A DNA stretch of 32,033 nt from Blastopirellula marina (GTDB lineage: Bacteria; Planctomycetota; Planctomycetia; Pirellulales; Thermoguttaceae): the NCBI GenBank assembly GCA_020721965.1, contig DYLS01000050.1, positions 1 through 32,033 on the forward strand, given 5' to 3'. Below, piece by piece: positions 1-8,158 of the stretch (positions within the stretch are counted from its first letter, which is position 1; each line of letters begins with the position of its first letter). The translations under genes and the position numbers were made by a program. The notes below the pieces were generated by a model that was not told where the DNA came from, did not search any database, and worked only from the letters and a program-made list of their open reading frames with translations.

Positions 1-24
1 GGGGTTCGAATCCCCTATCCTCCA
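1..24 (+). tRNA. tRNA, 3' end only (partial)
   Basis: The window opens inside a tRNA. Positions 1-15 are a T-arm (GGGG, loop TTCGAAT, CCCC; its fifth pair is off the window edge). They are followed by the acceptor 3' strand ATCCTCC at 17-23 and an A discriminator at 24. By this geometry the CCA end is not encoded, because TTT follows. The anticodon lies outside the window, so the amino acid cannot be named. The matching 5' acceptor strand should read GGAGGAT. Confidence 0.75.
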
Positions 25-191
25 TTTGCTGGAGTTTCACGGTACTGTGGGGCGTTGCCGGACGGGTCGCCAAGAATCGATCTCAAAACGCCTATGCGGT
101 GGTCAGGCGGTAGAGCCGGCGGAACCACAATAAAGCGCAGGCCAATCAAGTAGTGGCCAATACCTCTGATTCCTCGCCAAAATAGCTCTTT

Positions 192-468
192 GATGCCGGG
201 TGAAAAAAAGCTCCAATTCTGGGGCGGATTCCGGATCAGAAAAGGTCTGATGCTGAGTCTGATTCCGGTTCAAAAGAGGTCTGAGTACTACAGTGCAGGG
301 GCGTTTGCTTGGTTCAACAGCCTGTGCGACGCAAAATAATGTCTCGCAAGATATGCTGGGCAGGGCATGCAATCAGGCGGACTTTGCGCTGTAGTATTAT
401 GTTGGCTCCGATGCCGGGTCAAAAAAGCTTCGATTCTGTGGCCGATTCCAGATCAAAAAAGGTCTGAT
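192..468. repeat. 60-bp direct repeat, two copies plus a partial third
   Basis: Copy A is 192-251 and copy B is 410-468. Both begin GATGCCGGGT, pass through an A-run, AGCT, ATTCTG and GATTCC, and end in AAAGGTCTGAT. A partial unit carrying GATTCCGG and GGTCTGA follows copy A at 261-284. The element at 286-396 separates the copies and appears to have inserted into a pre-existing repeat. No coding potential is convincing anywhere in 25-766: the reading frames there cross the repeats and lack a credible start. The stretch 470-766 holds pyrimidine-rich sequence and nothing I recognise. Confidence 0.8.
286..396 (+). mobile_element. MITE-like dispersed element, copy 1
   Basis: This is a 111-bp element that begins TACTACAGTGCAGGG and ends CTTTGCGCTGTAGTA. 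The ends are an inverted repeat: reversed, the right end reads TACTACAGCGCAAAG. The interior has TTGCTTGG, TCGCAAGATATGCTGGGC and ATGCAATCAGGCGGACTTTG, all shared with the copies at 18011 and 27789 and with the reversed copy at 9864. TA at both edges would fit a TA target duplication as left by IS630/Tc1-type transposases, but that is inference. It encodes no transposase, so it would be non-autonomous. Confidence 0.6.
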
Positions 469-766
469 TTTGGTTCAAAGCGGCGAGGCCGGGCACGCAC
501 ATGCGGGCATCATTGGCGTCGCTGCGGTAGGTGAACACCGCACGTCTCACGCCTGCCCGGTTTTCCTATTCCTCTTCTTTTCTTCTGGTGCTGCTGCTAC
601 TGCTGTTTGCGATGGCCGCTTCGATCCGCTCTATGGGCTGCGGTGTGGTGTGCAAGGGGAGACAAAGCGGGGACCTTGTTGGGGCTGCAAGGCCAGCGCC
701 ATTCACTACCGTGTTCGCTAGCGTCGTTTGCTGGAGGCGTTTGCCAGCGGTATTGGCCAACATCGT

Positions 767-1951
767 TCAGGATCCAAGCAGGAGTCCCACCAGTGCCGCT
801 GCGAGGATGACTTGCACGGGAGAAGTCCGGAGCCACGTCAGGAGGAACAGGCACACGATACCCAGGGCGATGGGGAATGGTTGGGTGAAAACCTGTCCGG
901 CCAATTCGAGGCATACGCCGAGGATCAGGCCCATCACCGCAACGGTCAAGGCCTTGGAAAACTCCGTGCCCCAAGCCTGATCGCGGACCCGTCGCACGAC
1001 CGAGTGCAACAGCGAGGCGAGGACGATGCAGGGAGCGATGATCCCCAGGGTTGCCGCGATGGCCCCGGGGGTGCCGCCCAGCAAGTAGCCGATGAAGGTG
1101 GCGACCGTGAGAATCGGTCCGGGCGTGCTGGTTCCGATGGCCAAGGCATCCAACAGTTGTTGATGGGTGAGTATTCCGGTCTTCACGAAGTCGTTGGTCA
1201 AATAGGCGGCGATGACGCCACCACCTCCGTAGAGGAAGAGACCGATTTTGGCGAAGCCGAGAAACAAAGCCCAAGGGGTCATGCCTGCCGCTGATGATGC
1301 GGCTGCGATCAGGCCGGTGCATACGGTAGGGGGGGCGATGAGGATGCCCGCTGGTCCGTCTTGGTCGGCCGGATGGTCCGCGTCCTTGCGGCCCGACCGT
1401 AAGTTCGCGGAGAACACTCGAGCGAGCATACGGGGGATCATGGTGGCCAGGAAAACGGCAGCGATCAGGACCAAGATGGGATTGCCGCCTGCCAAGAGCG
1501 CGACGGCCGTGCCGGCCAGCAGCAGGAAATCCCGTTTAGCGCCGAACACGCCCTTGCCCAATTCCCACAACGAGACCAGAATGACCGCCAAGATGGCAGG
1601 GCGGACTGCATGAAGACAGGCATCCAGTTGAGGCAATTGCTGGTTCTGGACATAGGCGATGGCGCACAGCCAGGTAATGGCAGCCGCCGAGGTCACAAAG
1701 CCAGCCACGGCTGCCAGGGCGCCGCCAATCCCCGCCCGGCGATACCCTAAATGGAGGGCGAGCTGCACAGCGATTGGGCCGGGAATCAAATAGCTGGCCG
1801 CCGTATAATCGAAAAACTCTTGTGTGCTCAGCCAGCGCCGTTTTTGTACCACCAGCCGATGCATGATGGCGATGACACCAGCAGGGCCACCAAAAGAGGT
1901 TACCCCCAATTGAACGAATACCCAAAGTACTTCCAGCAGGCTTCGCAACAT
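767..1951 (-). CDS. chrA: Chromate transporter, CHR family, two-domain type
   Basis: An inner-membrane protein of 394 aa, the usual length of two-domain ChrA proteins, which export chromate or a related oxyanion. The N-terminal CHR domain shows LGVTSFGGPAGVIAIMHRL, RRWLS and LIPGPIAVQLALHLGYRRAG. The C-terminal domain repeats the plan with FAKIGLFLYGGGGVIAAYL and STPGPILTVATFIGYLLGG. Between them lie several hydrophobic helices and a charged linker. I chose the ATG at 1951 because GGAGGG lies about 11 bases upstream. An in-frame GTG at 2002 would add 17 basic residues with no better ribosome site. It stands alone, divergent from pepF, with no chrB or regulator beside it. The family assignment is firm; chromate as the real substrate is not shown by sequence. 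Confidence 0.9.
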   Translation of the reverse strand: MLRSLLEVLWVFVQLGVTSFGGPAGVIAIMHRLVVQKRRWLSTQEFFDYTAASYLIPGPIAVQLALHLGYRRAGIGGALAAVAGFVTSAAAITWLCAIAYVQNQQLPQLDACLHAVRPAILAVILVSLWELGKGVFGAKRDFLLLAGTAVALLAGGNPILVLIAAVFLATMIPRMLARVFSANLRSGRKDADHPADQDGPAGILIAPPTVCTGLIAAASSAAGMTPWALFLGFAKIGLFLYGGGGVIAAYLTNDFVKTGILTHQQLLDALAIGTSTPGPILTVATFIGYLLGGTPGAIAATLGIIAPCIVLASLLHSVVRRVRDQAWGTEFSKALTVAVMGLILGVCLELAGQVFTQPFPIALGIVCLFLLTWLRTSPVQVILAAALVGLLLGS

Positions 1952-2156
1952 GTTGGTTATCGCCCTCCGGGGCGTGCGTTTCCGTTCTTGCAACCGCCGC
2001 ACCTTGACGTCGGGTCGTCTTCCGCCTTAGCTTGAGTCTAACTGTCCCCTATTGCCAGCGCACAGGGGATCGAGTGCATCGGCGGCCGGACAGGCAGCGG
2101 GTCAAACTGTTTTCCGAACGATTTCCATAAACCTCATAAAAGAAGCGATTGGACGC

Positions 2157-4040
2157 ATGGCCAAAGCACGAACCCACACGGAAGGTACGGACCTCCCCAC
2201 GCGCGAGAGTCAAAACCCCGAATATTGCTGGGACCTATCGAGCCTCTACAAGAGTGACAAGGCCTGGGAGCGGGATTTTGCCAAATGGAAGGGGCGTTTC
2301 AGCGAGTATTCCCGCTTTCAAGGGCGGTTGGCGGAGGGGCCGACCACTATCGCCGAGGCCCTATCGTTTCACTTTTCCGTGGATCAGCAGGGCGAACGGC
2401 TGGGCGTTTACGCGCACCTTCGCATGAGCGAAGACCTGGCGGATCCCGAAGCCGGCCGGATGTTCGGCCGATACATGGCGGAATTGAGCCGGGTCAACGA
2501 GGCCGCCAGCTTCCTTCAGCCGGAATTGTTGGCCATCCCCGAGCCGCGGATGCAAGAGTTCCTGGGCGATCGGGCCTTGGAGCCTTTCCGCCAGTTCTTG
2601 ACACGGCTGCTTCGCTATCGCCCGCATACCCTCAGCCCGGCCGAGGAGCGGCTCCTGGCCATGCACACCGAAATGCTCGAATCGCCGAGGCAGGTCTTCC
2701 GCCAGCTCAACGACACGGAACTAGACTTTGGGGTGGTCCAGGGCGAAGCTGGGAAGCCGGTGCCGCTGACGCACGGGAACTTCCTCATGTTATTAGAGTC
2801 GCCCGAGAGGGAGGTCCGGCGAGAGGCGTTTCACCGCTACTATGCGCAATACGCGCGTCACAAGCGGACCCTGGCAGCGGCCCTGGGCGGATCGATCCAC
2901 TCCGACAATTTTCTGGCCCGAGCACGCCACTATGGCAGCGCCTTGGAGGCCGCCTTGTTTCCCGATAACGTGCCGGTCCGCGTGTACGATAACCTGATCG
3001 GGACCGTCCGCGGCCACCTGGAACACCTCCATCGTTATCACTCGCTGCGCCGCCGACGCCTGGGGTTAAAGGTCTTGCAACCGTTCGATCTGTACGTGCC
3101 CTTGGTGCCCGGCATGAAGCAGCGGAGAACCTGGGAGGAGGCCGTGGATATGGTTCTCGCGGCCCTCCAGCCGCTGGGCGAGGAATACTGCCGGATTCTG
3201 CGCGGGGGGCTGCTGGGCCGCTGGTGCGACCGCTACGAAACGCGCAACAAGCAGAGCGGGGCCTTCAGCTCCGGCGCCTATCGCAGCGATCCTCTCATCC
3301 TCATGAATTACAAAGAGGACGTGCTGGATCACGTCTTTACTTTGGCGCACGAGGCCGGGCATTCGATGCACACATATTATTCGGCCAAGAATCAGCCCTA
3401 TATTTATTATCAATATCCGATACTCGTGGCCGAGGTGGCGAGCACTTTCAACGAGCAGCTTTTGAGCCGCAAGCTGCTGGAAGAGTCCGCCTCCGACGAA
3501 GAGCGGGCAGCGATCATCAATCATGAGTTGGATGGCATCCGCGGCACCATCTATCGGCAAACCATGTTCGCGGAATTCGAAAAACGCGTGCACGAGGCCG
3601 TACAAGGCGGCGAACCGCCCACACTGGAACTATTCGTATCCATCTATCGTTCTTTATTGAACGACTATCTTGGTCCGGACGTTGCGATCGATCCCCAGTT
3701 GGAGCTGGAGTGCCTCCGTATTCCGCATTTCTATCGTGCGTTTTATGTCTATAAATACGCCACGGGACTATCCGCGGCGATCGCGCTGGCGGACCGCGTG
3801 TTGCAAGAGGGCGCGGCAGCCCGCGACGACTATTTGCGGCTTTTGTCGTCAGGGAACAGCAAGGATCCGCTGGACTTGTTCCGCCAGGCCGGTGTCGATT
3901 TGGAGAAGCCGCAAACCGTGGAGGCGGCCATGAAACGGTTTGCCGAGCTGACCGAAGAGCTGGAGTCGCTGTTCCGCAAGGCCCCGCGGCATCCTAAGGA
4001 GCGCGCCAAGGCAAAACCGGCGCGGCGCGGAAAAAGGTAA
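2157..4040 (+). CDS. pepF: Oligoendopeptidase F, peptidase family M3B
   Basis: A cytoplasmic zinc metallopeptidase that cleaves short peptides. The 627-aa product is close to the roughly 600 aa usual for PepF. The zinc motif HEAGH is at residues 398-402, within a stretch reading LAHEAGHSMHTYYS, and the third ligand is Glu426 in AEVASTFNE, 28 residues on as expected in M3 enzymes. The N-terminal part (WDLSSLYKSD onward) matches the PepF_N-type helical region. The C-terminus is a basic tail rich in Lys, Arg and Ala. I prefer the ATG at 2157; a TTG at 2052 keeps the frame open but adds 35 residues without family resemblance. The ribosome site is weak. It is transcribed away from chrA. No signal peptide is visible. 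Confidence 0.92.
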   Translation: MAKARTHTEGTDLPTRESQNPEYCWDLSSLYKSDKAWERDFAKWKGRFSEYSRFQGRLAEGPTTIAEALSFHFSVDQQGERLGVYAHLRMSEDLADPEAGRMFGRYMAELSRVNEAASFLQPELLAIPEPRMQEFLGDRALEPFRQFLTRLLRYRPHTLSPAEERLLAMHTEMLESPRQVFRQLNDTELDFGVVQGEAGKPVPLTHGNFLMLLESPEREVRREAFHRYYAQYARHKRTLAAALGGSIHSDNFLARARHYGSALEAALFPDNVPVRVYDNLIGTVRGHLEHLHRYHSLRRRRLGLKVLQPFDLYVPLVPGMKQRRTWEEAVDMVLAALQPLGEEYCRILRGGLLGRWCDRYETRNKQSGAFSSGAYRSDPLILMNYKEDVLDHVFTLAHEAGHSMHTYYSAKNQPYIYYQYPILVAEVASTFNEQLLSRKLLEESASDEERAAIINHELDGIRGTIYRQTMFAEFEKRVHEAVQGGEPPTLELFVSIYRSLLNDYLGPDVAIDPQLELECLRIPHFYRAFYVYKYATGLSAAIALADRVLQEGAAARDDYLRLLSSGNSKDPLDLFRQAGVDLEKPQTVEAAMKRFAELTEELESLFRKAPRHPKERAKAKPARRGKR

Positions 4041-4268
4041 GCGCGCGCGGAACATTCGGGGTGTCGCGCCGGGGCGACCGAAGCATTCTCTGGTTTCCTG
4101 GAGTAAACTTTGGGTTCCCTTGAGGCAACAGAGGCCAAGAGCAGGGCGTGCTTGTCGCACGGCTCGTGAAAATACCGAGTGTTCCGCATGATTCCACCCG
4201 GGAACGGCTACGGGAAAAAGGGCCTCTGTCGGGAAAAAAGATCGGCCTGAAGCAGGAGCGGTGCGGCC

Positions 4269-5465
4269 ATGCAGTCAGCCATGCAGCCATGCGATGTCCC
4301 GAATCCTGGGGCTGAGCCTGTAACGAGTCTGCGGACGCGGATGCGTGCGTGGATGCCGGTCGCGGAGCGTTACGCCTATTTGGATCACGCCGCGGTGTCG
4401 CCGCTGCCGCAGCCCGCCCGCGAGGCCATCCGCCGATGGTGCGACGAGGCAACGGAGCATGGGGACGTCCGCTGGCCGCGCTGGGCCGAAGAATGCGAGG
4501 CCTTGCGGCAAGAGGCGGCAGCGATGATCGGGGCAGCGGCGGAGGAAGTGGCCCTCGTCCGCAACACCAGCCACGGGGTGGGGATCGTCGCCGAGGGCTT
4601 TCCTTGGCGGGAGGGCGACAATGTGGTGCTCCCCGCCGATGAGTTTCCCTCCAACCAATATCCCTGGCTGGCTGTCAGGGATCGTGGCGTGGAGGTTCGG
4701 CGGGTGCCCCTCCGCGATGGGCGATTGGAGCTTGCCGATCTGGAGGCCGCCTGCGACCGGCGGACGCGGCTGGTGACGCTCAGTTGGGTCAGCTATTGGA
4801 GCGGGCGGCGAACGGATCCCGCGGAGGCGGCCGACCTGGCCCATCGCCACGGCGCACTTTTGTTTCTGGACGCGATTCAGGGGCTTGGTGTGTTTCCACT
4901 AGACGCACATCAGGCCGAGGTCGACTTCCTGGCGGCGGATGGCCACAAGTGGCTCCTCGGTCCCGAGGGGGCGGGCCTGTTCTTCTGTCGCCGCCAGCAC
5001 CTCGATCTCTTGCGACCCACAGGCGTGGGTTGGAACAGCGTGGTCCAGGCCATGCGGTTCGACCAGATCGTGCCGGATTGGAAACCCACCGCCGCACGCT
5101 TGGAAGGGGGATCGCAGAACATGGTGGGGATGATTGGGCTGCGGGCGGCCGTGGGAATGCTCCGCGAATTGCAAGTCCCCCGGATCGCGGTCACCGTCTT
5201 GGACATCACGCACCGGGCCTGCCAGCGCCTGCGATCCCTCGGGGCCGAGATCGTCAGCGATCGTCGATCCGATGCGGCATCCGGTATCGTCACCTTTGTG
5301 CTGACGGGAGTGGACCCCGACGAGGCAAGGCGCCGCTGTTTGGCCGCGGATGTGGTGCTCAGTTGCCGCAGCGGGCGTCTGCGGATCAGCCCTCACGCCT
5401 ACAACGACGACTCCGACCTGGACCGTCTGATCGACGCCCTGCGGAGGTGCCGGGCCGCAGCGTAA
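4269..5465 (+). CDS. PLP-dependent class V aminotransferase (cysteine-desulfurase/kynureninase-like)
   Basis: A fold-type I PLP enzyme of 398 aa. Visible landmarks are YLDHAAVSPLP near the N-terminus, NTSHGV in the cofactor-phosphate region, Asp201 in LFLDAIQGLG (pairs with the pyridine nitrogen), and Lys227 in DGHKWLLGPEG (Schiff-base lysine). GGSQN near the C-terminal domain also fits class V. I cannot find the flexible loop with a catalytic Cys that IscS/SufS need: the region near residue 355-370 reads VLSCRSGRLRISPH, where a Cys precedes the conserved RxSPH. Substrate is therefore open. The start at 4269 has AGGAG ten bases upstream. A second ATG twelve bases later is possible. It is a single gene, and no iscU, sufBCD or kynurenine genes are adjacent. 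Confidence 0.85.
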   Translation: MQSAMQPCDVPNPGAEPVTSLRTRMRAWMPVAERYAYLDHAAVSPLPQPAREAIRRWCDEATEHGDVRWPRWAEECEALRQEAAAMIGAAAEEVALVRNTSHGVGIVAEGFPWREGDNVVLPADEFPSNQYPWLAVRDRGVEVRRVPLRDGRLELADLEAACDRRTRLVTLSWVSYWSGRRTDPAEAADLAHRHGALLFLDAIQGLGVFPLDAHQAEVDFLAADGHKWLLGPEGAGLFFCRRQHLDLLRPTGVGWNSVVQAMRFDQIVPDWKPTAARLEGGSQNMVGMIGLRAAVGMLRELQVPRIAVTVLDITHRACQRLRSLGAEIVSDRRSDAASGIVTFVLTGVDPDEARRRCLAADVVLSCRSGRLRISPHAYNDDSDLDRLIDALRRCRAAA

Positions 5466-5552
5466 GGGGCCGCGCGGGGAAGGCTGCCGCACGCCACAGC
5501 CGCTGCGATTTGCGAGGTCGATGATCGGCCTTGCAGCGGGCCGCCAGGCGAG

Positions 5553-6068
5553 TCACTTTTTGCCCAGCGCCCGTTGCCGGCGGAAAAATTCGGACAACAG
5601 CGCTGCGCATCTTTCGGAGGACACGCCCGACCGGATTTCACAGCGATGATTGAGTCGCGGGTCCTCCAGCAGTCGATAGAGCGACCGGACAGCGCCCGCT
5701 TTGGGGTCATCGGCACCGAAAACGAGGCGTGGGATACGGGCCTGGAGGATGGCGCCGGCGCACATCGGGCAAGGCTCCAGCGTGACAAACAGCGTGCAAT
5801 CCTCCAATCGCCACGAGCCGAGCGACTCGGCCGCCTGCGTGATGGCGATCATTTCGGCGTGCGCGGTGGGGTCGCGGAGCCGCTCCCGCTGGTTGTGCGC
5901 CGCGGCCACCACCCGACTGCCGTGGACGATGACGGCCCCCACGGGAACCTCGTCCTCCGCGGCGGCTTTTTCTGCCTGCTGTAGGGCCACGGCCATGAAG
6001 TGCTCGTCGGTATCCGTCGCGGCGATTTCCCATTCGGAAAATCGGTCTTCAGAAGCGGGGTCGGGCAT
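5553..6068 (-). CDS. tadA: tRNA-specific adenosine deaminase (A34 to inosine)
   Basis: TadA deaminates the wobble adenosine of tRNA-Arg(ACG) to inosine. The 171-aa product has the zinc-dependent cytidine/deoxycytidylate deaminase fold. The zinc ligand is His70 with proton-shuttle Glu72 in TAHAEM, and the other ligands are Cys100 and Cys103 in [19 protein letters not shown] and HNQRE are also typical. I chose the ATG at 6068 because the leader length then matches known TadA proteins. An upstream ATG at 6137 would add 23 residues, and neither has a strong ribosome site. It runs divergently from the sugar isomerase at 6258 and converges on the aminotransferase gene. Confidence 0.93.
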   Translation of the reverse strand: MPDPASEDRFSEWEIAATDTDEHFMAVALQQAEKAAAEDEVPVGAVIVHGSRVVAAAHNQRERLRDPTAHAEMIAITQAAESLGSWRLEDCTLFVTLEPCPMCAGAILQARIPRLVFGADDPKAGAVRSLYRLLEDPRLNHRCEIRSGVSSERCAALLSEFFRRQRALGKK

Positions 6069-6257
6069 GGCTGTTTCTCGCTGGACGAGGATCAAAACGG
6101 ATGGGCCGGACGCAGGCTCGGCGCCCCATGCTTTCATTTTCTACCGGATTTCGATATTCTAGGGCAGTCGCTGGTGGGCCCGAAGGGGGCCGGGGTTGGG
6201 CCGCCCGACCGTCCATCTTGCATGGGTCCTTGCGTCAACGAAAGAAGAGGAGGCATC

Positions 6258-7097
6258 ATGCGATTCGCCATCTGCAACGAGACTTTCACGGACCGTTCCC
6301 TGGAGGCCGGTTTCGAGGCGGCCGCCCGACTGGGTTATGAAGGCGTGGAGATCGCCCCCTTCACGCTTGCCCCGTACATCAACGAGGTCTCCTCCTCTCG
6401 CCGCGCCGAGATTCGAAGGACGATCGAATCGCTGGGGTTGAAGACGGTGGGCCTGCACTGGTTGCTGGCCAAGACCGAGGGCTATCACCTGACCAGCCCC
6501 GATGTGATGGTGCGACGGAACACCAGCGAATATCTCCTGGAGCTGATCCGCGCTTGTGCGGACCTGGGAGGCGAGGTGCTGGTCTTCGGGTCGCCGCAAC
6601 AGCGGAACGTGCTTCCCGGCATGACGCGGCAGCAGGCCGAGGACTACGCGGTGGAGGTCCTCGGCAGTTTGCACAAGGAATTGGAGCGAACAGGCGTGCT
6701 CCTGGCGTTGGAGCCGCTGTCGCCCCAGGAGACCAATTTTCTCAACACGGCCGAGGAAGCCGTGCGAGTCCTCCGCCGCCTTGGTTCCAGCCACATCAAA
6801 CTCCACCTCGATTGCAAGGCCATGAGCACCGAGGCGGAATCGATGCCCATCCTCTTGCGGCGGCATCGCGGCGATCTGGTGCATTTCCACGCCAACGACC
6901 CGAACCGGCAAGGCCCCGGCTTTGGGGCACTGGACTTCGTCCCGATCTTTGGCACGCTCCGCGAGATCGATTATCGCGGCTGGGTCTCCGTGGAGGTCTT
7001 CGACTACTCGCCCGGCCCGCAGCGTCTGGCGGAAGAGAGCCTGTCGTACATGAAGAAGTGCCTGGCCGCCGTGGAGGAAGCTGCGTCGAAGGCTTGA
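6258..7097 (+). CDS. Sugar phosphate isomerase/epimerase, AP-endonuclease-2-type TIM barrel
   Basis: The 279-aa product has the xylose-isomerase-like TIM barrel that binds a divalent metal. Likely metal ligands are Glu152 in LALEPLS, Asp185 in KLHLDCKAMS, His211 in HFHANDP and Glu246 in VSVEVFDYSPGP. The N-terminus MRFAICNETF and YEGVEIAPF fit the family. The start at 6258 has an excellent ribosome site (AGAGGAGG ending about 4 bases upstream). Open frame continues upstream to 6000 only because it overlaps tadA antisense. It is a single gene followed by palindromic repeats. The substrate cannot be read from sequence; planctomycetes carry many such paralogs for sugar catabolism. Confidence 0.88.
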   Translation: MRFAICNETFTDRSLEAGFEAAARLGYEGVEIAPFTLAPYINEVSSSRRAEIRRTIESLGLKTVGLHWLLAKTEGYHLTSPDVMVRRNTSEYLLELIRACADLGGEVLVFGSPQQRNVLPGMTRQQAEDYAVEVLGSLHKELERTGVLLALEPLSPQETNFLNTAEEAVRVLRRLGSSHIKLHLDCKAMSTEAESMPILLRRHRGDLVHFHANDPNRQGPGFGALDFVPIFGTLREIDYRGWVSVEVFDYSPGPQRLAEESLSYMKKCLAAVEEAASKA

Positions 7098-7122
7098 GGG
7101 CGGGTAGCGGTCTGGGGTTTGG

Positions 7123-7168
7123 ACTACCGGCTTACGCTGGCCGTTCCACCACCAGCTTACGCTGGTGG
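7123..7168. repeat. REP-like palindromes, CCACCAGC-TTAC-GCTGGTGG type
   Basis: A perfect 8-bp stem with a TTAC loop lies at 7149-7168. A degraded relative, CCGGCTTACGCTGG, lies just before it at about 7127-7140. The same palindrome returns, inverted, at 31895-31914. There is no T-run, so a terminator role is not supported, though the structure sits between a plus-strand gene end and the convergent uppS end. Confidence 0.8.
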
Positions 7169-7232
7169 CTCGTGTTGGGCGATTCCGATTCGGCTTCGGA
7201 ATCGGCATCGAGAAACGCGCCGGGGCATGAGG

Positions 7233-7251
7233 TTCGGGCGTCAGCCCGAGG
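7233..7251. repeat. REP-like palindrome, TCGGGCGTCAGCCCGA type, overlapping uppS stop
   Basis: TCGGGC and GCCCGA at 7234-7249 form a six-pair stem around GTCA. The minus-strand stop codon of uppS (7241-7243) and its last codons fall inside the palindrome. The same motif recurs at 17671-17690, with a degenerate version at about 17608-17630. Confidence 0.75.
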
Positions 7252-8017
7252 TGCCAGCGCCCTTGGTTTGAACAAGACCACCGAAGCGGCGGACGCGGCG
7301 GGCGTAGTCACGGATCGCCTGGTGCAGGTGCTCGGCCGCGAAGTCCGGCCAGCAGACGTCCGTCACCCAAAGCTCGCTGTAACTGATCTGCCAGAGGAGA
7401 AAATTGCTGACCCGCATCTCGCCGGCCGTGCGAACGAGGAGATCGGGGTCGGGCATGCCTGCCGTGTAGAGATGCGTGGCGATGAGTTCTTCGTTGACAT
7501 CGTCGGGCTTCAGGCGGCCAAGTTCCACCGCCCGAGCGATCTCCCGCACGGCGTCCACGATCTCTTGCCTGGCCCCATAGTTGATGGCCAGGCAGAGCTG
7601 CAAGCCGGTGTTGCCCGCGCACTCCGCTAGGGTGCGATCCATCTCCTTTTGGACCCGGGGCGGGATGCCCTCGGCCCGTCCGATGATCGAGACGCGAATG
7701 TTCTTGGCCACCATGTCCGGCCGCTCTTCGACCATGTATTGTTCCAGCAGCCGCAGCAAGAACTCCAGCTCCATGCGGGGACGCTTCCAATTCTCGCTGG
7801 ACAAGCAGAAGAGGGTCAAACGCTCGATCCCCAGGTGGATGCACTCCTCGACCACGCGGCGGACGGCGGCCACCCCTTGGCGATGGCCTTCCGCCCGGGG
7901 CAATCCCCGCTGCTGTGCCCAGCGGCCGTTTCCATCCATGATGGCCGCGATGTGCCGCGGGCGTTTCTCCGGCGGGACGTCGAATTCGGATTGGGAGGGT
8001 GCCATTGATTCGTTCAT
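7241..8017 (-). CDS. uppS: Undecaprenyl (isoprenyl) diphosphate synthase, cis-prenyltransferase
   Basis: This enzyme condenses isopentenyl units onto farnesyl diphosphate to give the undecaprenyl carrier for peptidoglycan and surface polysaccharides, at the cytoplasmic face of the membrane. The 258-aa product shows HIAAIMDGNGRWA, with catalytic Asp28, then the GHRQG region, LFCLSSENWKRP, and the C-terminal signature RTAGEMRVSNFLLWQ followed by YSELWVTD. The start is uncertain between the ATG at 8017 and one at 8005; neither has a clear ribosome site, and family length fits both. It lies 141 bases downstream of purA on the same strand and may be cotranscribed. Its 3' end reads into a REP-like palindrome. 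Confidence 0.93.
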   Translation of the reverse strand: MNESMAPSQSEFDVPPEKRPRHIAAIMDGNGRWAQQRGLPRAEGHRQGVAAVRRVVEECIHLGIERLTLFCLSSENWKRPRMELEFLLRLLEQYMVEERPDMVAKNIRVSIIGRAEGIPPRVQKEMDRTLAECAGNTGLQLCLAINYGARQEIVDAVREIARAVELGRLKPDDVNEELIATHLYTAGMPDPDLLVRTAGEMRVSNFLLWQISYSELWVTDVCWPDFAAEHLHQAIRDYARRVRRFGGLVQTKGAGTSG

Positions 8018-8158
8018 CGCTTGCGGTGAACCGATCCTCTTCTGAGCGTCCTGTGCGCTGCTGGACAGCCGAATGCGTAACGTTCGGGCATCCGCTTCCT
8101 GCGACGGTGCTGGCCGAACTGGCCCGGGGCCACGCAAGGGGCCAACCCTCGGCCTGCC

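Noticed and set aside
7149-7168. Perfect palindrome as an intrinsic terminator for uppS or the isomerase
   Set aside because: No T-run follows on either strand and the same palindrome recurs away from gene ends, so it is better seen as a REP-like repeat.
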